Numbered from the stretch's first letter, positions 50,865 to 60,796 are shown. The stretch is DNA of 64,000 nt from Aquisalimonas sp007126095 (GCF_048323695.1 NZ_JBLWFT010000005.1:161128-225127); one strand, 5' to 3'. The notes: generated by a model not told the origin, from the letters alone. Numbers and translations are program-made.

Positions 50865-52187
50865 GTGAGCAACGACACCGACGCAACGGCCACCGGTGGC
50901 CTTCAGGAGCACGCGCAACGCCGGCACATTGCCGCCGAACTCCATGCGCGCCCGTTCGAGAGCCTGGGCGGCCCGCTGCGGGGCACGCACCTGGCCATGC
51001 TCAGTGACAACGGCAACGCGGACCTGGCCTGCGTGACGGCCCTGTGCGAGGCGCTGGAACAGACACCACCGGACCCGGACTCCACGCACCACAGCGTGGA
51101 CCTGGGCGCATTCCGGCTGCGCTGGGAACGGCACACGGAGTTCTCCACCTACACCTTCTTTGCCAGCGGCGTCCCCGACGACCCCACCACGCCGTTCGCG
51201 AACCCTGCCCTGGAAGCGGTTCCCGATGAATGGCTGCGGACCGTTCCGGGCGAGTTGATCGTCGCCGTCCATCTGACCTTTGAAGGGCCCGAATCACCGG
51301 ACCGTCCGGTCCACGAGCTCGCGGAGATCTTTCATACCGAGAACGTGGCCGGGAGCGAAGTGGCGGACGGCGCAGCGCGCGTGTACACGGACTTCCGCCT
51401 GCACGGTGATGGCTACGGCCGCATTCTCATCCAGGATCGGGGGCTGGCTCCGCGACGGGCCGGGCGACTGATCCAGCGACTGCTTGAGATCGAGACCTAC
51501 CGGCTGATGGCATTGCTGGGGTTTCCGCTGGCGCGACAGACCACTTCCCTGCTCACCAGCCTGGAGCAGGAGCTGGAGGCCATCACCCGGCGGATCACCC
51601 GCAGCTCCAGCCTGGATAACGAGCAGTCCCTGCTCCAGGAGATCTCCGCGCTCTCCGCCGACCTGGAGCAGACCACGGCGCGCAACAGCTTCCGGCTAAG
51701 CGCGTCGCGCGCCTACGACGGGCTGGTGCAGCGGCGCATCGAGAACCTGCGGGAAGTGCGCATCCGCGAGCTGCAGACCATCGGCGAGTTCATGGTGCGC
51801 CGCTTCCGGCCCGCCATGCGGACCTGTGAATCGGTGGCCGAGCGCCAGGAAGGGCTGGCACGGCGGATCTCCCGGGCGGCGGACCTGCTGCGCACGCGCG
51901 TGGACATCGCCCTGGAGGGACAGAACCGGGATCTGCTGGCGTCCATGAACCGGCGCACCGACCTGCAGCTGCGCCTGCAGCAGACGGTGGAGGGGCTGTC
52001 GGTTCTGGTGATGAGCTACTACGGCTCGGGGCTCATCTACTACATGCTCCACGGCGTGCACAGCGCCGGGGTGGAGTTCAACGTGGACCTCGCCGTGGGC
52101 GCGGCGGTGCCGCTGGTGGTGATTTCGGCGTTTCTGGGGATCCGGTATCTGCGGCGCAAGGTGCTGGGGCCGGAGGGGGAGCACTGA
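50865..52187 (+). CDS. DUF3422 family protein
   Basis: 440 aa, known only as DUF3422. The N-terminal domain (about 1-190) has HARPFESLGG and WERHTEFSTYTFF. A long coiled-coil region (about 215-370) follows and two C-terminal membrane helices (about 375-425) end the protein, so it is likely anchored with its bulk in the cytoplasm. GTG 50865 is chosen because GGGGATAACAACA precedes it; an ATG at 50802 is possible. Function unknown. Confidence 0.9.
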   Translation: MSNDTDATATGGLQEHAQRRHIAAELHARPFESLGGPLRGTHLAMLSDNGNADLACVTALCEALEQTPPDPDSTHHSVDLGAFRLRWERHTEFSTYTFFASGVPDDPTTPFANPALEAVPDEWLRTVPGELIVAVHLTFEGPESPDRPVHELAEIFHTENVAGSEVADGAARVYTDFRLHGDGYGRILIQDRGLAPRRAGRLIQRLLEIETYRLMALLGFPLARQTTSLLTSLEQELEAITRRITRSSSLDNEQSLLQEISALSADLEQTTARNSFRLSASRAYDGLVQRRIENLREVRIRELQTIGEFMVRRFRPAMRTCESVAERQEGLARRISRAADLLRTRVDIALEGQNRDLLASMNRRTDLQLRLQQTVEGLSVLVMSYYGSGLIYYMLHGVHSAGVEFNVDLAVGAAVPLVVISAFLGIRYLRRKVLGPEGEH

Positions 52188-52211
52188 GCCGCCGGGGTCG
52201 GGTGCCATGAT

Positions 52212-52235
52212 GGTGGACCTGAAGGTCCACCCTAC
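52212..52235 (-). repeat. REP-like palindrome, copy 7
   Basis: Consensus form (GGTGGACC-TGAA-GGTCCACC then CTAC), minus orientation, 24 bp after the DUF3422 stop. Confidence 0.9.
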
Positions 52236-52264
52236 GGCGAGGGTCCGGTTTCTGCTTGCGGCTT

Positions 52265-52288
52265 GGTGGACCTGAAGGTCCACCCTAC
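52265..52288 (-). repeat. REP-like palindrome, copy 8
   Basis: Identical 24-mer to copy 7 in tandem, same orientation, 53 bp period; sits between the convergent DUF3422 and ffh genes. Confidence 0.9.
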
Positions 52289-52313
52289 GGCCACTACGGC
52301 AGGGCGGTTTCGG

Positions 52314-53729
52314 TTAGCGGGGGAATCCGCCGCCCGGGGGGAGGCCGCCTCCGGGAGGCATGCCGCCGCCCGGCGGGAATCCGCCACCACCGCCGCCGCC
52401 CATCTGCTTCATCATCTTCTGCATGCCGCCCTTCTTCTTCACCTGCTTCATCATCTTCTGCATCTGCTTGAACTGCTTCAGCAGCTTGTTGACGTCCTGC
52501 ACCTGGGTGCCGGAGCCGGTGGCGATGCGGCGCTTGCGGGAGCCGCTGATGATGTCGGGCCGGCGGCGCTCGGCCGGGGTCATGGAGTTGATGATGGCGA
52601 CCAGACGGTTCACGTCCTTGTCACCCACCTGACCCTGCACCTTGTCGGCCATGCCGCCCATGCCCGGCATTTTCTCCATGAGGCTGCCGATACCGCCCAT
52701 CTTGCCGAGCTGCGACATCTGGTCGCGGAAGTCTTCCAGATCGAAACCCTTGCCCTTCTTGAGCTTCTTCGCGAGCTTGTCCGCCTGGGCCTTGTCGACG
52801 CCCTGCTCCACCTCTTCCACGAGGCTGAGCATGTCGCCCATGCCGAGAATGCGGGAGGCCACCCGGTCCGGATGAAACGGCTCCAGCGCCTTGGTCTTCT
52901 CGCCGGTCCCCAGGAACTTGATGGGCTTGCCGGTGATGTGGCGAATGGACAGCGCGGCACCGCCGCGGGCATCGCCATCGGTCTTGGTGAGGATGACGCC
53001 CGTGAGCGGCAGGGCGTCGCTGAACGCCTTGGCGGTGTTCACGGCGTCCTGGCCGGTCATGCTGTCGACGACGAACAGCGTCTCCGCCGGCTCGATCACC
53101 CGGTGAAGCTCACCCACCTCGTCCATCATCGCCTCGTCCACGTGGAGGCGGCCGGCGGTATCCACCAGCACCACGTCGTGGAACTGCTTGCGCGCGTGCT
53201 CCAGGGCGGCCTTGCCGATGTCCTTCGGTTTCTGGCTGCTGTTGGAGGGGAAGAACTCCACTTCCACTTCCGCCGCCAGGGTCTCCAGCTGGTCGATGGC
53301 CGCCGGACGGTAGACGTCGCAGCTCACCACCAGCACTTTCTTCTTCTCGCGCTCGCGCAGATAGCGGGCCAGCTTGGCGATGCTGGTGGTCTTGCCCGCG
53401 CCCTGAAGGCCGGCAACCATCACCACGGCCGGCGGCCGGACGTTGAGATCCAGGGCGTCGTTGGCCTCGCCCATGACGCGGACCAGCTCGTCCTTGACGA
53501 TCTTGACGAAGGCCTGTCCCGGCGTAAGGCTTTTCTTCACTTCCTCGCCGAGGGCGCGCTCCTTGACGTCGCGGATAAACTCCCGCACCACGGGCAGCGC
53601 TACATCCGCCTCCAGCAGCGCCATGCGCACTTCGCGCAGGCTGTCCTGGATATTCTCCTCGGTGAGCCGCCCCTGCCCACGCAGGTGCTTCATCACGCCA
53701 TCGAGGCGCTCGCTCAGGTTCTGAAACAT
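52314..53729 (-). CDS. ffh: signal recognition particle protein Ffh (SRP54)
   Basis: 471-aa SRP GTPase that binds signal sequences with 4.5S RNA and docks to FtsY. N-domain from MFQNLSERLDGVMKHLRGQG; G-domain motifs GLQGAGKTTSIAKLARYL, VLVVSCDVYRPAAIDQLETL, LVDTAGRLHVD and ILTKTDGDARGGAALSIRH; M-domain with IISGSRKRRIATGSG and a Met/Gly/Pro-rich tail (GGGGGGGFPPGGG type). ATG 53729 gives the standard N-terminus. Divergent from ypjD, as in many gammaproteobacteria. Confidence 0.97.
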   Translation of the reverse strand: MFQNLSERLDGVMKHLRGQGRLTEENIQDSLREVRMALLEADVALPVVREFIRDVKERALGEEVKKSLTPGQAFVKIVKDELVRVMGEANDALDLNVRPPAVVMVAGLQGAGKTTSIAKLARYLREREKKKVLVVSCDVYRPAAIDQLETLAAEVEVEFFPSNSSQKPKDIGKAALEHARKQFHDVVLVDTAGRLHVDEAMMDEVGELHRVIEPAETLFVVDSMTGQDAVNTAKAFSDALPLTGVILTKTDGDARGGAALSIRHITGKPIKFLGTGEKTKALEPFHPDRVASRILGMGDMLSLVEEVEQGVDKAQADKLAKKLKKGKGFDLEDFRDQMSQLGKMGGIGSLMEKMPGMGGMADKVQGQVGDKDVNRLVAIINSMTPAERRRPDIISGSRKRRIATGSGTQVQDVNKLLKQFKQMQKMMKQVKKKGGMQKMMKQMGGGGGGGFPPGGGMPPGGGLPPGGGFPR

Positions 53730-53919
53730 GCCGTGGCCTCTCGCCCCGCGGAAAGTGAAGTCGGGAATCAACAGGCAAAGGTAACGCCTGACCCGCCGGC
53801 GATCAATCGCTGCCGTGTGGTTCGGCGCCTTTGCCAGACCTACCAACTGTGCGATGATCCACCCGTCGGCAGGTGGGCGTGCCGACCAATCTGCCTGCCA
53901 CGGAAATCCAGCACCGCCA

Positions 53920-54729
53920 ATGGATCAGATGCTGCCAACCCTGCTTTCCGTCGCGCTGTACCTGATCGCCGGCGCCGGCTTTGCCTGGCGACTGGTGTCC
54001 GGGGCCGAACGCGTACCGTGGCGGCGCGCGTTCCTCGCCGCCGGCTGGATCGGCGTGCTCGCCCACGGGGCCGCACTGTCACACCAGCTGGGTGAGGGCG
54101 CCTCGCTGGATCTCGGGCTGTTCAATGCGGCATCGCTGGTTGCGGCGATGATGACCCTGATCATCCTCCTCGGCGCGCTGCGCCGGCCGGTGGAGAACCT
54201 GATGATCTTCATACTGCCCGTGGCCGCGCTGCTGCAACTGGTGAACCTGGCCACCGCAGACGGCGGATCGCCCATGACCACCTTCCCGGCCGGCATGGAA
54301 GTCCACGTCGTCAGCTCGGTGCTCGCCTTCAGTGTCCTCAGCATTGCCGTGGTGCAGTCCCTGGTGCTCGCCTGGCAGGATCACCGGCTGCGCCATCGCC
54401 ACCCCGGCGGGCTGGTGCGCGCGCTGCCGCCGCTGCGGGAAATGGAGGAGCTGCTGTTCCAGATGCTGTGGCTCGGGTTCATCCTGCTGAGCGTCGCCCT
54501 GGGGTCCGGCACCCTGTACCTGGACGACATCTTCGCGCAGCACCTGGTGCACAAGACCGTTTTCTCCATCGCCGCCTGGCTGGTGTTCGCCACGCTGCTG
54601 GCGGGGCGCTGGCGCTACGGCTGGCGCGGCCGCACGGCGATTCGCTGGACCGTCAGCGGCTTCGCCGCGTTGCTGATTGCCTATTTCGGTACCAAACTGG
54701 TTCTGGAACTGATCTTGGGCCGCGGGTGA
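53920..54729 (+). CDS. CcsA/YpjD-family cytochrome c assembly-type membrane protein
   Basis: 269 aa with eight hydrophobic segments. The CcsA-like core is visible as VHVVSSVLAFSVLSIAVVQS and the conserved His-containing DDIFAQHLVHKTVFSIAAWL. YpjD lies next to ffh and corB in most gammaproteobacteria, as here. ATG 53920 has no strong ribosome site; ATG 53929 is an alternative. Heme handling is inferred from the fold, the actual function is unknown. Confidence 0.88.
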   Translation: MDQMLPTLLSVALYLIAGAGFAWRLVSGAERVPWRRAFLAAGWIGVLAHGAALSHQLGEGASLDLGLFNAASLVAAMMTLIILLGALRRPVENLMIFILPVAALLQLVNLATADGGSPMTTFPAGMEVHVVSSVLAFSVLSIAVVQSLVLAWQDHRLRHRHPGGLVRALPPLREMEELLFQMLWLGFILLSVALGSGTLYLDDIFAQHLVHKTVFSIAAWLVFATLLAGRWRYGWRGRTAIRWTVSGFAALLIAYFGTKLVLELILGRG

Positions 54730-54771
54730 TCACGTCATGGCATCGGTCCGGCATTCCGCGAGGCGGCATCC

Positions 54772-56058
54772 GTGAGTGACCTCCCCCTTGGCACCCTGTT
54801 CGGCATTCTCGCCCTGCTGATCGTACTGTCCGGGCTGTTCTCCAGCTCGGAGACGGCGCTCATGAGCCTGAACCGCTACCGGCTGCGCCATCTGGCGCGG
54901 CACGGCCGGCGCTCGGCCCGCCTGGCCTCGCGGCTGCTTGAGCGGCCCGACCGGGTGCTGGGCGTCATTCTGCTGGGCAACAACTTCGTCAACATCCTCG
55001 CCGCCTCCCTGGCGACCGTCATCGCGCTGCAGCTCTACGGCGAGGGGGCCATCGGCGCGGCGTCGCTGCTGCTCACCCTGGTGATCCTGATTTTTGCCGA
55101 GGTGGCACCGAAGACGCTCGCGGCCCTGCACCCGGAGCGTATCGCCTTCCCGGCGTCGTGGCTGCTGACGGCGCTGCTCAAGGTGCTGTATCCGCTGGTG
55201 TGGGGGGTCAATGTCATCGCAAACGGACTGCTGCGGCTGATCGGGGTGGATCCGCGCAAGACCGACAGGGACAACCTCAGTCAGGACGAGCTGCGCACGG
55301 TGGTCAACGAAGCCGGCACCATGATTCCCCGCCGGCACCAGAAGATGCTGCTCAACATCCTCGACCTGGAGAAGGCGACTGTCGAGGACATCATGATCCC
55401 GCGCAACGAGATCGTGGGCATCGACCTGACCGACGACTGGGACGAGATCGTGGCCCAGCTCAGCAGTAGCCAGCATACCCGTGTGCCCGTGTTCAAGGAG
55501 AACATCGACGACGTCCACGGCATTCTGCACCTGCGCCGCGTGGTATCGGACCTGACGGAGCGGCGCCTGAACCGGGAACAGCTGCTGGAACGCCTGGAGC
55601 CCCCCTACTTCATTCCCGAGGGCACGCGGCTGCATACCCAGCTTGTGAACTTCCAGCGCCAGCGCCGGCGCATCGGCATGGTGGTGGACGAATACGGGGA
55701 TATCTTCGGTCTGGTGGCCCTGGAGGACATTCTCGAGGAGATTGTCGGTGAGTTCACCACCGACCCCGCCGCCCATTCCCGGTATCTGCGGCCGCTGGAG
55801 TCCGGGGCCTATCTGGCCCAGGGCAACATCAGCGTGCGCGAACTCAACCGCGCCCTCGACTGGGACCTGCCCACCGACGGCCCGAAGACGCTGAACGGCC
55901 TGATCCTGGAACAGTTGCAGTCCATCCCCGAGCCCGGCACCAGCATGCTCATCCACGGTTTCCCCGTAACCATCGTGCAGACCCAGGAGAACCGGGTGAA
56001 GACCGCGGAGATCAAACCGGAGACCGTTCGCCCCCGCAAGAAGCGCAAGAGCACATAG
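54772..56058 (+). CDS. corB: HlyC/CorC-family transporter, CorB-like (CNNM)
   Basis: 428-aa membrane protein: DUF21/CNNM transmembrane domain (about 1-150; SGLFSSSETALMSLNRYRLR and GNNFVNILAASLATVIAL), a CBS pair (about 205-335; IMIPRNEIVGIDLTDDWDEI, HTRVPVFKENIDDVHGILHL, GMVVDEYGDIFGLVALEDIL) and a CorC_HlyC C-terminal domain (about 350-415). Mg2+ transport or efflux is the family's role. GTG start 54772 follows GAGGCGG. Downstream of ypjD. Confidence 0.92.
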   Translation: MSDLPLGTLFGILALLIVLSGLFSSSETALMSLNRYRLRHLARHGRRSARLASRLLERPDRVLGVILLGNNFVNILAASLATVIALQLYGEGAIGAASLLLTLVILIFAEVAPKTLAALHPERIAFPASWLLTALLKVLYPLVWGVNVIANGLLRLIGVDPRKTDRDNLSQDELRTVVNEAGTMIPRRHQKMLLNILDLEKATVEDIMIPRNEIVGIDLTDDWDEIVAQLSSSQHTRVPVFKENIDDVHGILHLRRVVSDLTERRLNREQLLERLEPPYFIPEGTRLHTQLVNFQRQRRRIGMVVDEYGDIFGLVALEDILEEIVGEFTTDPAAHSRYLRPLESGAYLAQGNISVRELNRALDWDLPTDGPKTLNGLILEQLQSIPEPGTSMLIHGFPVTIVQTQENRVKTAEIKPETVRPRKKRKST

Positions 56059-56070
56059 TGATCGCCGGCG

Positions 56071-57588
56071 TCAGGCACCGCGGGCGTTGCGCCAGCGCCA
56101 GCCCGCGAACAGCACCAACCCACCCACGCTCAGCACCACCAGCGGCCAGTCGAGCCACAGCAGGTACGGCGTGCTGCCGGCGCGGGGCTGGAACGTGGCC
56201 GTCAGCGCCGCCGGCTGGAACTGCGGTGCGCGATCGGTGATCCGGCCACGCTCGTCCACCGCGACCGTGATCCCGTTGTTGGTGCTGCGAAGCAGCGGAC
56301 GCTGGAACTCGATGGCACGCATGCGCGCCTTCTGCAGATGCTGGTGCGGGCCGATGGTGGTGCCGAACCAGGCGTCGTTGCTGACGTTAACCAGATAAGT
56401 GGCCTCCGGCAGCGATGCCGCCACCACGGGCGCGAAGGTGATCTCGTAGCAGATGGAGATGGCGGCGTTCTGACCGGCGGCGCGCACCGGCGCCGCCGAG
56501 CGTCCGGCGTTGAAATCCCCCAGCGGCGCGCCGAAGACATCCAGGACCGGGCCAAGTTGCTCGCGGAACGGCACGTACTCGCCGAACGGCACCAGATGAC
56601 GCTTGTGGTAGAAGCCGATGTCGCTGCCGAGCGCCATGACGCTGTTGTAGATGTTGCCGGAGCCATGATCGTAGGTGGGGATGCCCAGCAGCACGTCGGT
56701 GCCGTAGTGGCCGGCCTCATCCGCAAGGGGCGCCAGGTACTCACGGCTGGCCTGATGCTGGTACATGGGCACTGCGGTCTCCGGCCAGATCACCAGATCC
56801 TTGTCCCAGTGCGCGGCGGTGAGATCCAGGTACCGGGACATGGTGAGGTCCCGGTAGTCCGGGTCCCACTTCACGTCCTGGGGGATATTCCCCTGCAGGA
56901 GCGCCACCTCCAGGGGCTCTCCCGCCGGATCGGTCCAGTCCACCTGCCGCAGCCCGAGCCCGGCCACGAACACGAGCACGAACGCCAGCGCGACCGGGAA
57001 GGTGCGCTGCTGCACCGGGTTGCGCGCGGCCCATGCCAGCCCACCCGCACCCATGGCGACCAGCAGGCTGATGCCGAGACTGCCGGCCACGGGGGCAAAG
57101 CCGTTGAGCCAGGTATCGCTCTGGCTGTAGCCGAGCTGCAGCCAGGTGGTGCCGGTGAGCAGCCAGCTGCGCACCCACTCCACCAGCACCCACGCCAGCG
57201 GCATGGCGACCACCAGCGCCAGTGCATCACCGACCGGGCGCACCCGCCGCCACAGCCACACGGTGAAAAGCGGGATCAACCCGAACAGCAGGGCCAGCAC
57301 ACCGCAGAAGACCACCGCCGCCCAGAAACCGCCGCCGTAGAACATGATGCTGTGGTAGATCCAGAAGGCGCCGGCGGTGAACCAGGCCACACCCCACGCA
57401 TAGGCGACCCGGCCCCAGCCACGCTCCGGCCCGGAGACCAGGTAGAACAACACCGCCAGGGACACGAACGCCACGGGCCACCAGCCAACGGGCGCGTAGG
57501 CGAGCGGGCTGAGCCCACCCGCCAGCAGGGCGAGAACCACGCCGGGCCAGCGGTGTCGGGGCGGTGCAGTGGCATCGGTTTCAGTCAT
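56071..57588 (-). CDS. lnt: apolipoprotein N-acyltransferase
   Basis: 505-aa inner-membrane enzyme that adds the third acyl chain to lipoproteins. Six N-terminal helices (about 15-215) precede a periplasmic nitrilase domain with the catalytic set Glu270 (IWPETAVP), Lys329 (FYHKRHLVPFGEYVPF) and Cys380 (AISICYEITFAPVV). A C-terminal helix (PLVVLSVGGLVLFAGW) ends it. ATG 57588 is chosen; a TTG five codons upstream is possible. Substrates in this window include the C39 peptidase and WHy-domain lipoproteins. Usually next to corC; here convergent with corB. Confidence 0.97.
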   Translation of the reverse strand: MTETDATAPPRHRWPGVVLALLAGGLSPLAYAPVGWWPVAFVSLAVLFYLVSGPERGWGRVAYAWGVAWFTAGAFWIYHSIMFYGGGFWAAVVFCGVLALLFGLIPLFTVWLWRRVRPVGDALALVVAMPLAWVLVEWVRSWLLTGTTWLQLGYSQSDTWLNGFAPVAGSLGISLLVAMGAGGLAWAARNPVQQRTFPVALAFVLVFVAGLGLRQVDWTDPAGEPLEVALLQGNIPQDVKWDPDYRDLTMSRYLDLTAAHWDKDLVIWPETAVPMYQHQASREYLAPLADEAGHYGTDVLLGIPTYDHGSGNIYNSVMALGSDIGFYHKRHLVPFGEYVPFREQLGPVLDVFGAPLGDFNAGRSAAPVRAAGQNAAISICYEITFAPVVAASLPEATYLVNVSNDAWFGTTIGPHQHLQKARMRAIEFQRPLLRSTNNGITVAVDERGRITDRAPQFQPAALTATFQPRAGSTPYLLWLDWPLVVLSVGGLVLFAGWRWRNARGA

Positions 57589-57670
57589 GTGGCGCGTGTC
57601 CAACTGTTGTGGCGGCGCCGCACACTGTCTTTCGAACGCATCCGTTTTGCAAGGTGTCTCCCGCTTGTGG

Positions 57671-58468
57671 TCAGCTCATGAGTCGCCGGCGCAGAATCAG
57701 CGTGGCCGCCCAGAAGGCGACCAGCGCATATCCGGCCAGCACGATAAGGTGCAGCGCAACCCCGCTCGGCCAGCCGCCCAGCATTAGCGGGCGGACGATC
57801 TCCACCGCGTGAGCCAGGGGCAGCAGGAACGCGCCCTGCGCTACCAGCGGGGGCAGCTGATCCAGCGGGAAGAACACCCCGCTCAACAGCAGCATGGGCG
57901 TCATCACCAGCGTGAAGTAGTAGAGGAAGAAGTCGTAGCTGCGCGAGACAGCGGTGATCACCATGGCGCAGGCGCCGAAGCAGAAGCCGGTCAGCAGAAT
58001 GACCGGCAGCACCAGAATGGCCTGCCAACCGCCCACCAGCCCCAGCAGCGCCGCCACCACGAGAATGGCACTGGAGCTGATCAGCGCCTTGGTGGCTGCC
58101 CAGCTGATCTCGCCCAGAGCGACGTCATCCACGGTCAGGGGCGCATCCAGCATCGCACCCCATGTGCGCTGCACTGTCATGCGCGTGTAGGCGGAGTACA
58201 GCGCCTCGAAACTGGCGGTGTTCATGGCACTGGAGCAGATGATGCCCGATGCGAGGAACACCATGTAGGGGAGCTCGCCGATGTCGCCCACCAGGCGCCC
58301 GAAGCCGTAACCGAGCGCTAGCAGGTAGAGCAGCGGCTCGCCGAAGTTGCCGAAGATGGACGGCAGCATCAGCTTGCGCCAGACGCGCAGGTTGCGCCGC
58401 CACACGGCGATGAAGCGGGTCGAAACCGCGGGCATGCCGAGCGGTGAGGTGGCCGGGGCATCGTTCAT
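57671..58468 (-). CDS. ABC-2-type transporter permease, NodJ-like
   Basis: 265 aa with six membrane segments. The FGEPLLYLLALGYGFGRLVG start and MLLLSGVFFPLDQLPPLVA C-terminal region match the NodJ/ABC-2 permease family widely found outside rhizobia. Partner of the NodI-like ATPase gene, 16 nt upstream. The exported substrate (polysaccharide, lipid-linked compound or drug) is unknown. Confidence 0.92.
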   Translation of the reverse strand: MNDAPATSPLGMPAVSTRFIAVWRRNLRVWRKLMLPSIFGNFGEPLLYLLALGYGFGRLVGDIGELPYMVFLASGIICSSAMNTASFEALYSAYTRMTVQRTWGAMLDAPLTVDDVALGEISWAATKALISSSAILVVAALLGLVGGWQAILVLPVILLTGFCFGACAMVITAVSRSYDFFLYYFTLVMTPMLLLSGVFFPLDQLPPLVAQGAFLLPLAHAVEIVRPLMLGGWPSGVALHLIVLAGYALVAFWAATLILRRRLMS

Positions 58469-58484
58469 GGGCGGTCGGACTCCA

Positions 58485-59438
58485 TCAATCCCGCAACTCG
58501 CGGCCGGTGAGTTTCAGGAAGACGTCCTCCAGCCCGGCCGGCCGGTGCCAGTAGCGCTGGTCCGGGTCGCCGCCAAGCGCCTGGAGCAGTGGCTCGGGAT
58601 CGCGGGTATAGAGAAGCAGCGTATCCCCCACACGTTCGGCACGTGCGGCGAGCGCGCCGCCGCGCGTCTGCCAGTCGCCGATGTCATGGCCGCGCAACTC
58701 GATGACGTGGGGTTCAATGTGGGCGGCCACCAGGTTTCGGGGCGAGTCACAGGCGATGATGGTGCCGTGGTCGATGATGGCGAGGCGGTCGCACAGGCGC
58801 TCGGCCTCTTCCATGTAGTGAGTGGTGAGAATCAGGGTACGCCCCTGCTCCACCAGCGTATTGAGCCGCTGCCAGATGTGTTGCCGCGCCTGCGGATCCA
58901 GACCGGTGCTGGGTTCGTCCAGCACCACCAGATCCGGCTCGTTGATGAGCGCGCGGGCCAGGCTCAAGCGGCGTTTCATACCGCCGGAGAGGGCCTGGAT
59001 CTGCTCGCGGGTGCGGCCGTCGAGATTGGCGAATGCGAGCAGCTGATCCACGCGCTCACCCAGAGCCGCACCGTTGAGCCCGAAATAGCTGGCGTAGGTG
59101 AGCAGGTTTTCCCGAACCGTGAAGTCCGGGTCCAGGTTGTCCATCTGTGGCACGACACCGATCCGGCGGCGGGCGCGCCGCGCCTGCTCCGGCACGGGAT
59201 GACCCAGCACGTGCAGCTCGCCTCCGGAGGGCGGGGTCTGCCCCAGGATCATGCGCAGCGTGGTGGTCTTGCCGGCGCCGTTCGGTCCGAGCAGGCCGAA
59301 ACATTCACCGGGTCGCACGTCCAGATCCACGCCACGGACGACGTCAGTTTCGCCGTAGCGCTTGCACAGCCCCCGCGCCCGCACGACCGCCGTGAGGCTC
59401 TGTGTTTCCGCGATGATGGTGTGCTCCGCCCGATTCAT
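58485..59438 (-). CDS. ABC transporter ATP-binding protein, NodI-like
   Basis: 317-aa ATPase: Walker A GLLGPNGAGKTTTLRMILG, Q-loop VVPQMDNLDPDFTV, signature ALSGGMKRRLSLARALINEP, Walker B LVVLDEPSTGLD, switch His in LILTTHYMEEAERLCDR. ATG 59438 (GGGAAAGTGAGT) is chosen over longer frames. Supplies energy for the NodJ-like permease gene that follows. Confidence 0.94.
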   Translation of the reverse strand: MNRAEHTIIAETQSLTAVVRARGLCKRYGETDVVRGVDLDVRPGECFGLLGPNGAGKTTTLRMILGQTPPSGGELHVLGHPVPEQARRARRRIGVVPQMDNLDPDFTVRENLLTYASYFGLNGAALGERVDQLLAFANLDGRTREQIQALSGGMKRRLSLARALINEPDLVVLDEPSTGLDPQARQHIWQRLNTLVEQGRTLILTTHYMEEAERLCDRLAIIDHGTIIACDSPRNLVAAHIEPHVIELRGHDIGDWQTRGGALAARAERVGDTLLLYTRDPEPLLQALGGDPDQRYWHRPAGLEDVFLKLTGRELRD

Positions 59439-59563
59439 ACTCACTTTCCCGGAAGTTCGTTGCCCTTTGGAGACGGCTCGCCAGCGTTCGTTGCTCTGGC
59501 GTAAGCTCCCGGCATCCGTCAGTGTGACTGACATGCCCATGATGCCCGCCAGAGGAAATCGCC

Positions 59564-60055
59564 ATGTTACACGCCCGCTGGATCACGACCGCGAGGCGCA
59601 CGTTGCTGGGGTCATTGCTGATGGTGCTCGTAACCCTTTCCGGCTGCAGCCTGTTCCAGCCGGAGCTGGAAGACCCGGAATTCCGGCTGGAGCGGATCGA
59701 CGCGCTGGAGCTGGGGCTGACCCAGCAGCGGTTCATGCTCACCCTTGCAGTCGACAACCCGAACAGCCAATCGTTGCCCGTGCGCGCCATCAGCTACGAC
59801 CTGCGGGTGGCCGATCTCGATTTCGCGGATGGGTCGTCTGACAAGGCATTCACCGTGGCGGGGAACGATACCACCATGGTGGAAATCGAGGCGCGCTCAC
59901 AACTCCTAAGCAGTCTGCCGGAACTGATCCGCCTGGTGCACGGCGGCCAGCGCAACTTTGACTATGCCATCACTGGCACCGTGGAGTACGGAAGGTTCTT
60001 CAGGGGGAGCCGGGATTTCGATCAGACGGGCTCCGTCCGCCTGTTGCTGGACTGA
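59564..60055 (+). CDS. LEA type 2/WHy-domain lipoprotein
   Basis: 163 aa with lipoprotein signal (TLLGSLLMVLVTLSGC, lipid-attachment Cys28) and a beta-sandwich WHy/LEA14-like domain (FRLERIDALELGLTQQRFML, VDNPNSQSLPVRAISYDL). Likely outer-membrane or inner-membrane anchored in the periplasm; proposed desiccation or envelope stress role in the family. Divergent from the NodI-like gene and convergent with cysH. Confidence 0.85.
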   Translation: MLHARWITTARRTLLGSLLMVLVTLSGCSLFQPELEDPEFRLERIDALELGLTQQRFMLTLAVDNPNSQSLPVRAISYDLRVADLDFADGSSDKAFTVAGNDTTMVEIEARSQLLSSLPELIRLVHGGQRNFDYAITGTVEYGRFFRGSRDFDQTGSVRLLLD

Positions 60056-60064
60056 CCGCCGCGC

Positions 60065-60796
60065 TCAGACGTCCTCGTGGAGGCCGCACTCGCGTTTGAG
60101 GCCGAAGAAGCGGGTTTCTTCCTCGGTCATGCCATCATCCAGGCGACGCGTGGTATGCACATCACCGATGGACACGTACCCGTCGTGCCACAGCGGGTGG
60201 TACGGGAGATCGTGGGCGGTGAGATAGCGGTAGACGTCGCGATCGGTCCAGTCGATGATGGGGTGAACCTTGAAACGGCCGTTCTGTGCCGCCACCACGT
60301 CCAGGTCCTCGCGGCTGCTGGCCTGCTGGCGGCGCAGGCCGGCGAACCAGGCTTCCGCCCGCAGCTCCCGCAGCGCCCGCTGCATGGGCTCCACCTTGTT
60401 CATGCGGTTGTAGCGCTCGATGCCGTCGACGCCCTGCTCCCAGAGCCGGCCGTAACGCGCCTCTTGCCACGCCGGGCTGAGTTCGGAGCGGTAAACACGG
60501 ATGTTGAGGTCCAGACGCCCTGCAAGCTCGTCGACGAAGCGGTAGGTCTCGGGGAAGAGGTAGCCGGTATCCACGAGAATCACGGGAATATCAGGCCGCT
60601 GCCGGGTCACCATGTGCAGAGACACGGCCGCCTGGGCACCGAAGCTCGACGATAGCAAGATGCGCTGCCCGAACTGCTCCAGCCCCCACCGCACACGCTC
60701 TTCCGCGCTGGCAGTCTCCAGCTCGGCATTCACGCCCGCCAGGTCGATGTCCTGGCCTTCCGGCAGTGGTGCGATTGTGGCCTGGCTGTTGCTCAT
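60065..60796 (-). CDS. cysH: phosphoadenylyl-sulfate reductase
   Basis: 243-aa thioredoxin-dependent PAPS reductase of sulfate assimilation. PP-motif region ILLSSSFGAQAAVSLHMV, PVILVDTGYLFPETYRFVDE, VHPIIDWTDRDVYRY and the C-terminal catalytic ECGLHED. The extra Cys pairs that mark iron-sulfur APS reductases are missing, so PAPS is the substrate. Start at 60796 follows GGGAAGAACC. Other cys genes are not in the window. Confidence 0.96.
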   Translation of the reverse strand: MSNSQATIAPLPEGQDIDLAGVNAELETASAEERVRWGLEQFGQRILLSSSFGAQAAVSLHMVTRQRPDIPVILVDTGYLFPETYRFVDELAGRLDLNIRVYRSELSPAWQEARYGRLWEQGVDGIERYNRMNKVEPMQRALRELRAEAWFAGLRRQQASSREDLDVVAAQNGRFKVHPIIDWTDRDVYRYLTAHDLPYHPLWHDGYVSIGDVHTTRRLDDGMTEEETRFFGLKRECGLHEDV